The notes: a model not told the origin generated them from the letters alone. Positions 1-8,598 are shown, counted from the first letter of the stretch. The stretch is DNA of 64,000 nt from Thermopolyspora sp040678635 (GCF_040678635.1 NZ_JBFATZ010000024.1:1-64000); one strand, 5' to 3'. Made by a program: numbers and translations.

Positions 1-2
1 CG

Positions 3-1080
3 GCCCAGTCCTCCACTTTCAGCACCCTCCAAGATCTCGGAGGGGGGTTAACTTTCAAAGTACCCCAGGGGGTCAGCTTTCAAGATCCGGCGACAGTACG
101 GCTCGGCCAGACCGACCCCGCCCGCCTGCTGACGATCGTAGCCACCGAACACGATGCTCTCCCCAGATTCTCCCTCGCCCGACTGGAGTCGGCAGCCAGC
201 TTCACCCATATCCTCACGTCGCTCTATCGAGCCCTAACCGCCCACAATCGCGACGCCCACCTCCCCGCCCTCGCCACATCGCTGAGCAATCACGCCCTCC
301 GCCTGTCGGAGACCGGACGACGAACCGAAGCGGTACCGGTCAGCGAAGAAGCCCTCCGCCTCTACAGCGAACTGGCCGATNNNNNNNNNNNNNNNNNNNN
401 NNNNNNNNNNNNNNNNNNNNNNNNNNNNNNNNNNNNNNNNNNNNNNNNNNNNNNNNNNNNNNNNNNNNNNNNNNNNNNNACAAAACCGCGACGCCCACCT
501 CCCCGCCCTCGCCACATCGCTGCACAACCACGCCAGCTATATGTCGGAGACCGGACGACGAACCGAAGCGGTACCGGTCAGCGAAGAAGCCCTCCGCCTC
601 TACAGCGAACTGGCCGAACAAAACCGCGACGCCCACCTCCCCGCCCTCGCCACATCGCTGCACAACCACGCCAGCTATATGTCGGAGACCGGACGACGAA
701 CCGAAGCGGTACTGCTCAGCGAAGAAGCCCTCCGCCTACGACGCGAACTGGCCGAACAAAACCGCGACGCCTACCTCCCCGACCTCGCCACATCGCTCTG
801 GGTGCGCGCGGAGGTGCTCGACTCCGATGTAGAAAATCTCACTGCCGCAATCGCTGCCGCTGAGGAGGCGGTAGTCCTATTCGAGGAACTCGTCTCAGTG
901 CTTCCGCAAGCGTTTGAGGAACGGCTTCTTGCGGTCCGCAACCTCACCGCGAAGCTGCGAAGGCAACGTGATCGCGGCGCGGGACCCGGTCAGGGCGGAC
1001 TCGTTGACCTGCAGCCAAATGCTCCCTGTTCATGCGGATCTGGCAAGAAGTACAAGAGGTGCCATGGTGCACCGTCGTGA
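3..1080 (+). CDS. TPR-repeat protein with C-terminal SEC-C motif (5' partial, interrupted by assembly gap)
   Basis: The protein is built from near-identical 46-residue tetratricopeptide-like repeats (core SETGRRTEAVPVSEEALRL), then a more diverged helical segment and a C-terminal SEC-C zinc-binding motif, APCSCGSGKKYKRCHG, ending at the stop at 1078-1080. The frame is open from the left edge with no ATG, GTG or TTG before the repeats, so the start is probably outside the window. Upstream of the gap the frame is 3 and downstream it is 1, because the gap length is arbitrary. Long arrays of this repeat are known in actinobacterial proteins that carry an upstream effector or STAND-type NTPase domain; that part is not visible, so function is unknown. 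It is probably a protein-interaction scaffold. Confidence 0.7.
44..84. repeat. Two short direct repeats, possible mobile-element end
   Basis: The motif GGGGTTAACTTTCAAAG (44-60) recurs as GGGGTCAGCTTTCAAG (69-84), 25 bases apart. Short repeats with this spacing resemble the multiple terminal repeats of IS21-like elements, but no transposase is visible and the window starts here, so the assignment is weak. The repeats lie inside the open reading frame of the following gene and may mark an old junction. Confidence 0.3.
243..830 (+). repeat. 138-bp in-frame tandem repeats encoding TPR units
   Basis: The same codons (start of the DAHLPALATSL segment) occur at 252, 490, 628 and 766. The last three are exactly 138 bases (46 codons) apart and almost identical in DNA. 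The first interval, 238, is out of phase because of the N run; a true gap of 137 bases, or that plus a multiple of 138, would restore both phase and frame. Such near-identity implies recent expansion or gene conversion, and it explains why the assembler failed here. Confidence 0.85.
381..479. other. Assembly gap (99 N)
   Basis: A run of 99 unknown bases falls inside the tandem repeats. The real length is not known, and the repeat copy number is therefore undetermined. Confidence 0.99.
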
Positions 1081-1134
1081 AGCCGGCGCGGTCCCGCCGC
1101 GCTGTCAGCGACATGTAGTTGGAGACGATTCAGT

Positions 1135-2529
1135 TCAGAGGTCTGGTGAATGATCTGGGAAACGTGGAGGGCGGGTGGCGAGCAGTTCACGGAGTTCGGC
1201 GACCGCTGGGCGCTCTTGCTGGGCTAGAGGTACGGTGCGCAGTACCAGTCGTCCCGTCTCGATGATGTGGCGACTGCGGTAGGCCGAATCGAGGTGGTCG
1301 ATAACCGAGGCTGCGCGGCGTGCTCCCTGATCCACGGCGCCGTTGACGACCATGCAAAGCGCATCGTGGAGTTGAACGTTCGCTTGATATTGATAGTCGC
1401 GGGTCAGGCCGAGCACGTCTTGGCGGGCTGCGTCTGCTTGCCGTTCATCGCCCATGCCCGCGTAAACCCAGCTTTTGGCGAAATGGATTTGGCTCGGTGT
1501 CCAGAAGCCGAGCGGGTCCGGGGTGACGCCCTTGTCGGCGACGTCGAGGAGAGTGTGCAGAGTCTCCCGGGCCTGGTCGTGTCTGCCGAGTATCGACAGG
1601 GCTTTGGCCTGCGTGGTCATCAAGTCCACGGAGGGCTTGTCGGTGCCCAGGAGTTGTTGCGCGCTCTGGACCAAGCGGAGCACGGCTTCCGGGGCGCGCT
1701 GGCCGTAAAGGCCGTGGCCGGCCTCTTCGGAGCGGACCAGTACCCGCAGTTCGAGATTTCCCGACGCGTCGGCGGCCTGGCGGGCGGTTTGCCACCAGCG
1801 GATGGCCGCGCCGTGGTCGCCCAAGCGGGTGAGGGCGTTGGCGTGTACGGCGGAAAGGCTTGCCGTTACGCGGTACAGGTCGGGCACTTCGGTGGGCGAG
1901 GACAAGTCCAATTGCCGTTTGACGGCGAACAGGTCCATAACGAGATCGGCCGCGACCTGGGCGGGAGGGCGGGTGCGGAGCGCGTAGAGGTGGTCGGTGC
2001 AGGCGAGTTCCCAGTCCGGAATGCTTCGGAATCCGTTGTCGAGGGTTGTTCCGATCAATTGTCGGGCGGATTCGCTGGAGATGCCGAGGGCCCCGATTCC
2101 GGCGCCGACGGCGGCGAGACGTAGAAGCTGTCGGCGTTCCGTGGCGGCCTCCTCCGTGGAAATGCCCTTCTTCGCCAGGGTACGCAGCCGTTCCATCTCG
2201 ACCGCAAGTGCGTGCAGGGCTACAAGACGGCCACCCGCGCCGTAGATGTCGTCCAGGCGTCGTACCGTGTCGGCGTGCGGGCGGGTGAGGCCGCGTTCCC
2301 ATTTCGACAGGTCGCCGTCGTCGCAGAACGCCCGCTTGCCCACCTCGCGCATGCTCAGCCCGAGCACCTTCTCGCGCCAGTGGCGCAGCTCGGTGCCGAG
2401 CAGGTGCCAGGGTGAGCGACCGGGGTCCACGTACTCGGAGATGCGGCGCACCAGTGCCTCCCGTCCGCTGCCGACCGCCGGAGAGGCGTGTCTCCAGCGG
2501 CGAGTCTCTTGGTTGTCCTGCGGGGCCAC
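1135..2529 (-). CDS. XRE-family regulator with TPR-like C-terminus
   Basis: A 464-residue protein with a helix-turn-helix at roughly residues 45-100 (LSMREVGKRAFCDDGDLSKW) followed by about 300 residues of helical, TPR-like sequence. This architecture is common among actinobacterial regulators of development and secondary metabolism. The GTG start at 2529 is preceded by a GGAG-type ribosome site about 12 bases upstream. It is divergent from the HATPase gene at 2712, with under 200 bases between them, which suggests a shared control region. Target and ligand are unknown. Confidence 0.85.
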   Translation of the reverse strand: MAPQDNQETRRWRHASPAVGSGREALVRRISEYVDPGRSPWHLLGTELRHWREKVLGLSMREVGKRAFCDDGDLSKWERGLTRPHADTVRRLDDIYGAGGRLVALHALAVEMERLRTLAKKGISTEEAATERRQLLRLAAVGAGIGALGISSESARQLIGTTLDNGFRSIPDWELACTDHLYALRTRPPAQVAADLVMDLFAVKRQLDLSSPTEVPDLYRVTASLSAVHANALTRLGDHGAAIRWWQTARQAADASGNLELRVLVRSEEAGHGLYGQRAPEAVLRLVQSAQQLLGTDKPSVDLMTTQAKALSILGRHDQARETLHTLLDVADKGVTPDPLGFWTPSQIHFAKSWVYAGMGDERQADAARQDVLGLTRDYQYQANVQLHDALCMVVNGAVDQGARRAASVIDHLDSAYRSRHIIETGRLVLRTVPLAQQERPAVAELRELLATRPPRFPDHSPDL

Positions 2530-2711
2530 CCCATGATGACACTCCGTAAAGAGACGTACACGAAACTCTGCTTGTTCGGCACGTGTCGTCGCGTCTTTCC
2601 GCCGGGCAACGGACGGAGAGGGGTGGCGCCGGGCCGTACCGGCGGATGAGCGGTGCGATGACCCGAGGGCGCGGACCCGCGCCGCCGCGCCCTCTCGAGA
2701 AACGGAGACCC

Positions 2712-3188
2712 ATGTCAGCGGAGTACTCCCCCTTGATCCCTCCGCAGGATCCGACCGGCGCGGCGGCCGATTCCGGCGACGGAGAGGATGGTGGCGGGCG
2801 ATCGGTCTGCTGGGACCTGCCCGCGGAGGCGGCGATCGTCCGCAAGGTACGGGCGATGACCCGGAGCACGCTGATCGGCTGGAGGTATCCCGGCGACGTC
2901 CACGATGTCGTGCTGATGGTGGACGAGCTCGTGGCGAACGCCGTCACGCACGGCCGCGCGCCCATCCGTCTGTGCCTGCGTGTCACGCGATGCCCGTCGG
3001 GACGTGGCGTGACGCTGTTCGGCGAGGTCGCCGACGCGAGCCCGGAGATGCCCCAGGTGCGGGAGACCGAGCACCTCGGCGTGCACGGCCGGGGCCTGTG
3101 GATCGTCAGGCACCTGGCCGACGACTTCGGCGTCCGCCCGTCGCCGTATGGCAAGGCCGTGTGGTTCTCGCTCTCCTCGCCGGCCTGA
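2712..3188 (+). CDS. ATP-binding protein, anti-sigma/RsbW-like HATPase
   Basis: A 158-residue single-domain GHKL ATPase. The N-box is DELVANAVTHG (about residue 75) and the G-box is GVHGRGLWIVRHLADDFGV. This is the pattern of the small serine-kinase/anti-sigma regulatory proteins that are numerous in actinomycetes. The ATG at 2712 follows GGAG at 2704-2707; an upstream GTG at 2583 in frame lacks support and would add a low-complexity leader. No partner sigma or anti-anti-sigma factor is adjacent, so its target is unknown; the divergent XRE gene may regulate it. Confidence 0.85.
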   Translation: MSAEYSPLIPPQDPTGAAADSGDGEDGGGRSVCWDLPAEAAIVRKVRAMTRSTLIGWRYPGDVHDVVLMVDELVANAVTHGRAPIRLCLRVTRCPSGRGVTLFGEVADASPEMPQVRETEHLGVHGRGLWIVRHLADDFGVRPSPYGKAVWFSLSSPA

Positions 3189-3295
3189 CTCCCGGGCGCT
3201 CGCGCTCGTGGTCGCCTGAGCGGGCGTCGGCGTCGGCGGCGTCGAGGCACGTCAGGCGGGCGGATCCGACATGCCGGGCATGGCAGGGTCGGCGC

Positions 3296-3748
3296 TCACC
3301 CCTGTACGGCTCCCGCCCCCAACCGTGCCGCCACCTCTCCCGAGACGACGTCGTGCACGGTGAACCGGGCGAGCTCCTCCGCGACGGCGTCCGCGACCGC
3401 GCGGTCGAGGGCGGTCAGCGTCCTTTGCACCTCTCGGCCGACCGGGCACGAAGGGTTCGGTCCGTGCAGTCCGAGCACCGGATCATCGCCCTGGAGCAGC
3501 CGCCAGACCTCGGCGAGCGCGATGCCCTCGGCGGGGGCGGCCAGTTCCCATCCGCCGTGCGCGCCGGGACGTGACCGCACCAGGTTGGCCGCCCGCAGCG
3601 GGCCGAGCACCCGGCGTACGTGCACGGGGTTGACGTTCGTGCTCGCGGACAGCTCGTCGGAGCTGACGGGACGCGCACCGGCGACGCCCGCGAGGTACGT
3701 GAGCACGTGCACGGCGACCGCGAACCGGGTGTTCGTCGATCGGGCCAT
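3296..3748 (-). CDS. Rrf2-family transcriptional regulator (YwnA-like)
   Basis: A 150-residue winged-helix protein beginning MARSTNTRFAVAVHVLTYLA, with the Rrf2 recognition helix around STNVNPVHVRRVLGPLRAANLV and wing SRPGAHGGWEL. It has a single cysteine (NPSCPVG), so the three-cysteine iron-sulfur site of IscR/NsrR is absent and it probably does not sense through a cluster. The ATG at 3748 is preferred over a start nine codons upstream because it matches family N-termini. It is divergent from the NmrA gene, an arrangement also seen in the Bacillus ywnA/ywnB pair, and probably represses that gene and itself. Confidence 0.88.
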   Translation of the reverse strand: MARSTNTRFAVAVHVLTYLAGVAGARPVSSDELSASTNVNPVHVRRVLGPLRAANLVRSRPGAHGGWELAAPAEGIALAEVWRLLQGDDPVLGLHGPNPSCPVGREVQRTLTALDRAVADAVAEELARFTVHDVVSGEVAARLGAGAVQG

Positions 3749-3773
3749 GACGCCATCTTGCCATATCGCAATC

Positions 3774-3815
3774 ACTGTGGCTACAGTTCAGCCCGGAACC
3801 GCAACCATCGCGGTT
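3774..3815. promoter_or_regulatory. Inverted repeats between Rrf2 and NmrA genes
   Basis: Two inverted repeats lie in the divergent intergenic space: ACTGT-ggct-ACAGT (3774-3787) and AACCGC-N7-GCGGTT (3797-3815). Either could be the Rrf2 operator; the ACTGT/ACAGT element is the better symmetric candidate. The downstream gene has GGAGG at 3823-3827. Confidence 0.45.
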
Positions 3816-3831
3816 ACGAATTGGAGGAACG

Positions 3832-4695
3832 ATGACCGTCGCCATCACCGGAGCATCCGGGGCCCTGGGCCGCAGCACCGCCGAGCACCTGCTTCGGCTC
3901 GCCGACCCGCGCGAGGTGGTGCTCACCACCCGCAACCCGGACGCGCTCGCCGACTTCGCCGCACGCGGCGCCGACGTACGGCGAGTCGACTTCGCCGAAC
4001 CCGGCACGCTCGACACCGCGTTCGCGGGCGTCGACCGGCTGCTGATCATCTCCACCGACGCCGTCGGCACCCGCCTCGACCAGCACCGCGCCGCCATCGC
4101 GGGCGCGGCCGCGGCCGGAGTCCGGCACGTCGTATACACCTCGGTCCCGGAACCGGTGCCCGACAACCCCGCGCTCGTCGTCGCCGACCACGCCGGTACC
4201 GAGCAGGCGCTCCGCGAGAGCGGCCTGAAGTGGACGATGCTCCGCAACAACCTGTACGCGCACATGCAGCTCCGCGTCATCGAGCAGGCGATCGCGTCCG
4301 GGCGGCTCGTGAGCAACGGCGGCGACGGCGGCGTCGCCTACGTGACCCGCGAGGACTGCGCCGCGGCCGCGGCGGCGGTGCTGGTGCAGGACGGGCACGA
4401 GGACCGCGCGTACGACGTCACGGGACCGGAGGCGCTCACCGCCGCCGACCTCGCGAAACTCGCCGGAGAGGTCGGCGGTCGCCAGGTCGAGCCGGTCATC
4501 GTGGACGACGACGCCATGGCGGCGGGTCTGCGGGCCGCCGGGGTGCCGCAGGGAGGGGCGGAGTTGCTGGTCTCGTTCGGCAAGGCGACCCGCCTCGGCT
4601 TCTTCTCGCACGTCAGCTCGACGGTCCCCGACCTCACCGGACGCCCGGCCACGCCTCTGGCCGACCTTCTCCGGACCACGTCGCCGACGCGATGA
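3832..4695 (+). CDS. NmrA-family NAD(P)-binding oxidoreductase (QorB/YwnB-like)
   Basis: A 287-residue atypical short-chain dehydrogenase with an N-terminal dinucleotide-binding motif, TGASGALGRSTAEHLL (residues 6-21), and the Rossmann order of NmrA-like NAD(P)H:quinone reductases. The usual SDR catalytic Tyr-x3-Lys is not obvious, as in the family. GGAGG lies four bases before the start. The stop overlaps the next start (ATGA, 4692-4695), so it is translationally coupled to the MFS gene. With the Rrf2 neighbour, the likely role is response to quinone or electrophile stress; the substrate is inferred only. Confidence 0.88.
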   Translation: MTVAITGASGALGRSTAEHLLRLADPREVVLTTRNPDALADFAARGADVRRVDFAEPGTLDTAFAGVDRLLIISTDAVGTRLDQHRAAIAGAAAAGVRHVVYTSVPEPVPDNPALVVADHAGTEQALRESGLKWTMLRNNLYAHMQLRVIEQAIASGRLVSNGGDGGVAYVTREDCAAAAAAVLVQDGHEDRAYDVTGPEALTAADLAKLAGEVGGRQVEPVIVDDDAMAAGLRAAGVPQGGAELLVSFGKATRLGFFSHVSSTVPDLTGRPATPLADLLRTTSPTR

Positions 4696-5900
4696 CCGCT
4701 GACGACCGCTACCAGGGCAGGTCCCCCATCCTGCTGCTCGGGTCGCTTGTCGCGCTCGCGCCGCTGTCCATCGACGCCTACCTGCCCGCCCTGCCGCAGC
4801 TCGCCGCCGCCCTGGACGCCGCCCCCTCGGCGGTCCAGCTCACCGTGACGGCGTGCCTGATCGGGCTGGCCTGCGGTCAGTTGCCGGCGGGGCCGCTCAG
4901 CGACGCGTACGGCAGGCGTCGGCCGCTGCTGATCGGGCTCGGCGTCCACACGGTGGCGGGACTGCTCTGCGCCGTCGCGCCGAACGCGGCGAGCCTCGTC
5001 GTGTTCCGCGCGCTGCAGGGCATGGGCGGCGCCTTCGGGCTGGTCATCGCCTACGCGAGCGTCCGCGACCGCTACACCGGCGCGGCGGCGGCCCGCGTCT
5101 TCTCGTCGCTGATGCCGGTGAGCGGGCTCGCGCCGGTGCTCGCACCGCTCGCGGGCGCCCAGGTGCTGCGTTTCGGGGACTGGCGCACCGTGTTCCTCGG
5201 CCTCGCGCTGCTTTCCGGCGTGACGCTCGCCGGGTGCGCCGCCGCGTTCCCCGAGAGTCGGCGCCCGCGGCTCGTCATGGCGACGAGGGTGCGGTACATC
5301 GCCCTGCTACGGGACCGGACGCTGCTCGGGTACGCGGTCGTCAACGCGCTGGTGTTCGCGGCGATGTTCGCCTACATCGCGGGTTCGCCGTTCGTGCTCC
5401 AGCACATCCACGGCATGTCCCCGCAGCAGTACGGCGTGGTCTTCGCCGTCAACGCGATCGGGCTCGGCGCGGCGACCCAGGCCAACGGCAGGCTGGTGCG
5501 CCGCTTTCCCCCGCGTACGCTGCTCGGCGCGGGGGTCGCCGGCTCGGCGGCGGGCGGCGTCGCCCTCCTCGTCGTCGTGCTCACCGACGCCGGCCTGTGG
5601 CCGCTGCTGACGGCGCTGTTCATCGTGGTCACGAGCGTCGGCCTCGTACTGCCGAACGCTCCGGCCCTGGCCCTGCACGACCACGGCGCGCACGCGGGGG
5701 CCGCCGCGGCCGTGCTCGGCTTCGCCCAGTTCCTCGTCGGCGGCCTCGTCGCCCCGCTCGCGGGAGCCGACGGGGCCGGCAGCGCCCTGCCCATGGCCGC
5801 GGCCGTCGCGGCGCTCGGGCTCGCGGCGGCCGTCACCTTCCTCATGCTCCGCCCCGTTTCCGGATCCGTACGTCACAAGGAGGCTCATCATGCGCGGTGA
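4692..5900 (+). CDS. Bcr/CflA-type MFS multidrug efflux transporter
   Basis: A 402-residue integral membrane protein with about twelve hydrophobic helices. The first helix ends in APLSIDAYLPALPQL, a hallmark of Bcr/CflA drug:H+ antiporters, and the MFS motif A-like loop reads GPLSDAYGRRRPL (about residues 69-81). Its start overlaps the NmrA stop (ATGA) and its end overlaps the next gene by 11 bases, so the four genes 3832-6687 read as one operon. A fossil of a second copy of its first helix lies at 6980-7066. Drug specificity cannot be told. Confidence 0.9.
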   Translation: MTADDRYQGRSPILLLGSLVALAPLSIDAYLPALPQLAAALDAAPSAVQLTVTACLIGLACGQLPAGPLSDAYGRRRPLLIGLGVHTVAGLLCAVAPNAASLVVFRALQGMGGAFGLVIAYASVRDRYTGAAAARVFSSLMPVSGLAPVLAPLAGAQVLRFGDWRTVFLGLALLSGVTLAGCAAAFPESRRPRLVMATRVRYIALLRDRTLLGYAVVNALVFAAMFAYIAGSPFVLQHIHGMSPQQYGVVFAVNAIGLGAATQANGRLVRRFPPRTLLGAGVAGSAAGGVALLVVVLTDAGLWPLLTALFIVVTSVGLVLPNAPALALHDHGAHAGAAAAVLGFAQFLVGGLVAPLAGADGAGSALPMAAAVAALGLAAAVTFLMLRPVSGSVRHKEAHHAR

Positions 5901-6687
5901 GAACGCCGTGGACAATCCGGTCGACACTCTCCGGCTGCGCCGCCTGGCCTGGGCGGGCGTCGAGGTGCGACTCGGCGACGTCCGCCTGCTGATCGACCCG
6001 CTCGAACACGCCGAGCCGCTCGCCCCCGCCCTCGGCGCGCCGCGCACGCCGCTGCCGCCGATCAATACCGGCCCCGGCACGCACGCCCTCATCACGCACC
6101 TGCACCCCGACCACTACGACCAGCGCCTGATCGCGCGGCTCAGCGCTTCCGGAACCGTCGGCTGTCACGCGCCGATCGCACCGGCGCTGGCGGAGGCGGG
6201 AATCGACGCGGTCCCCCAGGAGCTCGGGCAGCCCCGCCGGATCGGCCCGCTGACGGTCACGCCGGTGCCGTCGCTGGACTGGCGCGGCGACGACTCCGAC
6301 CAGGTCGCATGGGTCGTGGAAGGCGGCGGCCGGCGCATCATCCACTGCGGCGACACCATGTGGCACGGCAACTGGTGGCGCATCGCACGCGAGCACGGCC
6401 CGTTCGACGTCGCGTTCACGCCCGTCAACGGCGTCATCGCCCGTTTCGAGGGGTACGAGGCCAACGTCCCGGTCACCATGACGCCCGAGCAGGCGGTCGA
6501 GGCCGCGGCGGTGCTCGGCGCGCACACCGTCTGCGCCATGCACTACAAGCTCTTCAACAACCCGCCCACGTACGAGGAGCAGCCCGACATCGAAGCACGC
6601 TTCCGCCGCGCCGCCGAAGCCCGCGGCCTCACGGCCGCGGTGGTCGCCGACGGAGAACCGGTCCCGGCGGCACCCGCAGGCCGATGA
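5890..6687 (+). CDS. MBL-fold metallohydrolase (UlaG-like, Lactamase_B_2)
   Basis: A 265-residue metallo-beta-lactamase-fold protein with the metal motif THLHPDHYD (about residue 68) and later metal ligands in IIHCGDTMWHGNW and CAMHYK. AAGGAGG (5877-5883) sits six bases before the ATG, inside the end of the MFS gene. This branch includes UlaG-like lactonases and many uncharacterised hydrolases. Co-transcription with an efflux pump and a reductase points to detoxification, which is inference. Confidence 0.85.
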   Translation: MRGENAVDNPVDTLRLRRLAWAGVEVRLGDVRLLIDPLEHAEPLAPALGAPRTPLPPINTGPGTHALITHLHPDHYDQRLIARLSASGTVGCHAPIAPALAEAGIDAVPQELGQPRRIGPLTVTPVPSLDWRGDDSDQVAWVVEGGGRRIIHCGDTMWHGNWWRIAREHGPFDVAFTPVNGVIARFEGYEANVPVTMTPEQAVEAAAVLGAHTVCAMHYKLFNNPPTYEEQPDIEARFRRAAEARGLTAAVVADGEPVPAAPAGR

Positions 6688-6777
6688 CGGCATGCCCCGA
6701 GCGCAGGCGGCCCCACGCCCAGCCCGCCTGGCTCCTGCCACCCGCGCACGTCCATATTCGGGCGTGCGTACGGGCGG

Positions 6778-6960
6778 TCATTCAGCGATGAGGCGTCGCA
6801 GCGCCGCCTGTGCGGGTGGGCCCCACGTGGCCTTGCCTCCTGGGCGGCCGCGGACCCTCGTCCCACACCGCGCGTACGGCGTCAGGATCGGGAATGAGTC
6901 CCAGCTCGGTGGCCGAGGCGAGTTGCGCCGCGAACCCGTCGGAGTGGTCGGACAGCGGCC
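6778..6960 (-). pseudogene. Frameshifted 3' fragment of an unidentified gene
   Basis: On the minus strand one frame reads a protein-like segment including SDHSDGFAAQLASATELGLI and PDPDAVRAVWDEGP. Near the end the sense moves to another frame, reading GKATWGPPAQAALRRLIAE and then a stop at 6778-6780. A single frameshift would join the two. I do not recognise the family. The fragment has no start and abuts the MFS fossil, so it is probably a decayed gene end. Confidence 0.4.
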
Positions 6961-6979
6961 CTCCACGGTCCCGCTACCC

Positions 6980-7066
6980 GGGGCGCTCGTCGCACCCACG
7001 CCGCTGTCCATCGACGCCTGCTTGCCTGCCCTGCCGCGGCTCGCCGCCGACCTGGCGGCCGGCACA
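6980..7066 (+). pseudogene. Fossil of a Bcr/CflA MFS gene (first helix only)
   Basis: The plus strand here translates as GALVAPTPLSIDACLPALPR and on through LAADLAAGTS, closely matching residues 17-45 of the intact MFS gene at 4692 (VALAPLSIDAYLPALPQLAA). DNA identity is high across about 85 bases and lost on both sides. It is a leftover of a duplicated transporter gene, cut off at the stop codon of the HxlR gene. Confidence 0.75.
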
Positions 7067-7513
7067 TCAACCGGACGCCGAGGGAAGGGGTGCGGCATCG
7101 GCGGGTGTGCGGGCGTCGAAGGCCCGGCGACTGGCAAGGATCTCCGAGGCGTGCGCGATCGACCAGTCGGCGATCGCGGTGGTCAGCTTGCCGACCTCGA
7201 CACCCAGCTCGGTCAGCGCGTACTCCACCCGGGGCGGCACGGTGGGATACACCGTGCGGCTGACCAGGCCGTCGCGTTCCAGCGTGCGTAGCGTCTGAGT
7301 CAACATCTTCTGCGTGATGCCCTCCAGGAGCCGTCGCAGGGCGTTGAACCGCATCGGGCCGTCCTGTTGCCGCAGCGCCGCCAGCACGTACAGCGCCCAC
7401 TTGTTGGCCAAGACCTCGATGACCGTGCGCGAGGGGCAGTCGCGGCGGTAGCGGAAAGCCAGGCGCCCTGGATCGCGAGTCGAAGTGGTATCCATGAGGT
7501 ACTTAGATATCAT
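7067..7513 (-). CDS. HxlR-family transcriptional regulator
   Basis: A 148-residue winged helix-turn-helix protein with the HxlR core CPSRTVIEVLANKWALYVL (one cysteine near residue 25) and the recognition region RFNALRRLLEGITQKMLTQ. The ATG at 7513 has AAGAAGG seven bases upstream; a second ATG six codons on is also possible. HxlR proteins usually control a divergent oxidoreductase in response to aldehydes, quinones or disulfide stress. Here the divergent gene is the oxidoreductase at 7606, and a 10+10 bp inverted repeat lies between them. Confidence 0.9.
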   Translation of the reverse strand: MISKYLMDTTSTRDPGRLAFRYRRDCPSRTVIEVLANKWALYVLAALRQQDGPMRFNALRRLLEGITQKMLTQTLRTLERDGLVSRTVYPTVPPRVEYALTELGVEVGKLTTAIADWSIAHASEILASRRAFDARTPADAAPLPSASG

Positions 7514-7540
7514 CCGGGTGCCTTCTTTACCATGGATACC
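7487..7540. promoter_or_regulatory. 10+10 bp inverted repeat in HxlR/oxidoreductase control region
   Basis: GGTATCCATG (7487-7496) and CATGGATACC (7531-7540) are perfect reverse complements with centres 44 bases apart, about four helical turns. The left arm overlaps the first codons of the HxlR gene. Two dimers of HxlR bound on the same face would repress both divergent genes; that is inference. Confidence 0.55.
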
Positions 7541-7605
7541 GCTGACGACCAGCATGGGAGCCGCGGCCTGACGGGGTCGCGGCGACCATGAAGGGGACGT
7601 GAGCG

Positions 7606-8598
7606 GTGAGCATGCGCATGTTGGCCGTGAGCCAGCGGGCCTTCGGCGGCCCGCAAGTGCTGGAGATCGTTGAGACCGGACGGCCCGAACCACGCCCGAA
7701 CGAGGTACTCGTACGGATCAAGGCGGCCGGAGTGAACCCTGCCGACTGGAAGATCCGCTCCGGACAACTCCGGCACAGGGGCGAACCGCCCCTCACCCTC
7801 GGACTGGACCTGTCGGGCACGGTGGAGGTGGTCGGCGAGGCGGTGACCCGGCTGCGACCGGGCGATGCCGTGTTCGGCAACGCCTTCCCGCCGAACGGCG
7901 CCTACGCCGAATACGCGGCGGTGCCGGACACGTGGCTCAGCCTGATGCCGTCCGCCCTGGACCATGTGCAAGCCGCCGCGCTACCCACCGCGGCGCTCAC
8001 CGCCTGGCAGGCGCTGACCCACGTCGCGCCCATCATCGCCGGACAGCGCGTCCTGATACACGCGGCCGCCGGCGGCATCGGCCACCTGGCCGTGCAAATC
8101 GCCAAGGCGCGCGGAGCGTACGTGATCGGCACCGCCCGCGCCGACAAGCACGCCTTCCTGCGCAGGCTTGGCGCCGACGAACTCATCGACTACACGCAGG
8201 ACGACTTCGCCGAGGTCGTACGCGACATGGATGTCGTCCTGGATCCGATCGCCGATGACTACGGGCCCCGTTCGCTGGACACCCTCGCGCCCGGCGGAAC
8301 GCTCATCGACGTACGGGGCACCGGCCCGGACCGCAGCGCCGTACGCGAGTTGGCCGACGAGCGCGGCCTGCGCTTCGTGGAGTTCGGCTTCACCCCGTCC
8401 GCAGCCGACCTGGAGGCGATTGCCGACCTGGCGCAACGCGGCACCCTCCGGGCCACCGTCGAGACGGTCCTCCCACTGGCACAGGCGGCCAAGGCACACG
8501 AGCTCAGCGAGACCGGCCGGGTCAAAGGCAAGATCGTCCTCGTGGTGGACGAAGCCGCCGAGGGCCTGCACAGGGCTTCGGACCTGCAAAGGCGGTGA
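7606..8598 (+). CDS. NADP-dependent medium-chain oxidoreductase (zinc-independent, quinone reductase-like)
   Basis: A 330-residue MDR-superfamily protein. It has an N-terminal GroES-like domain (GVNPADWKIRSG) and a Rossmann domain with HAAAGGIGHLAVQIAKA. Zinc ligands of classical alcohol dehydrogenases are missing, which fits quinone oxidoreductase/enoyl reductase-like members. AAGGGG lies nine bases before the GTG at 7606; ATGs two and four codons later are alternatives. After the usual C-terminal KGKIVLVVD there are about 14 extra residues running into IS110-derived sequence. Confidence 0.88.
   Translation: MSMRMLAVSQRAFGGPQVLEIVETGRPEPRPNEVLVRIKAAGVNPADWKIRSGQLRHRGEPPLTLGLDLSGTVEVVGEAVTRLRPGDAVFGNAFPPNGAYAEYAAVPDTWLSLMPSALDHVQAAALPTAALTAWQALTHVAPIIAGQRVLIHAAAGGIGHLAVQIAKARGAYVIGTARADKHAFLRRLGADELIDYTQDDFAEVVRDMDVVLDPIADDYGPRSLDTLAPGGTLIDVRGTGPDRSAVRELADERGLRFVEFGFTPSAADLEAIADLAQRGTLRATVETVLPLAQAAKAHELSETGRVKGKIVLVVDEAAEGLHRASDLQRR

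Noticed and set aside
1..90. IS21-family element at the left edge
   Set aside because: Only two short direct repeats are visible and no istA/istB sequence is present, so I list the repeat but not an element.
3296..3748. RsrR-type iron-sulfur Rrf2 regulator next to an NmrA gene
   Set aside because: Only one cysteine is present, so the cluster site of RsrR or IscR is missing; a YwnA-like reading fits better.
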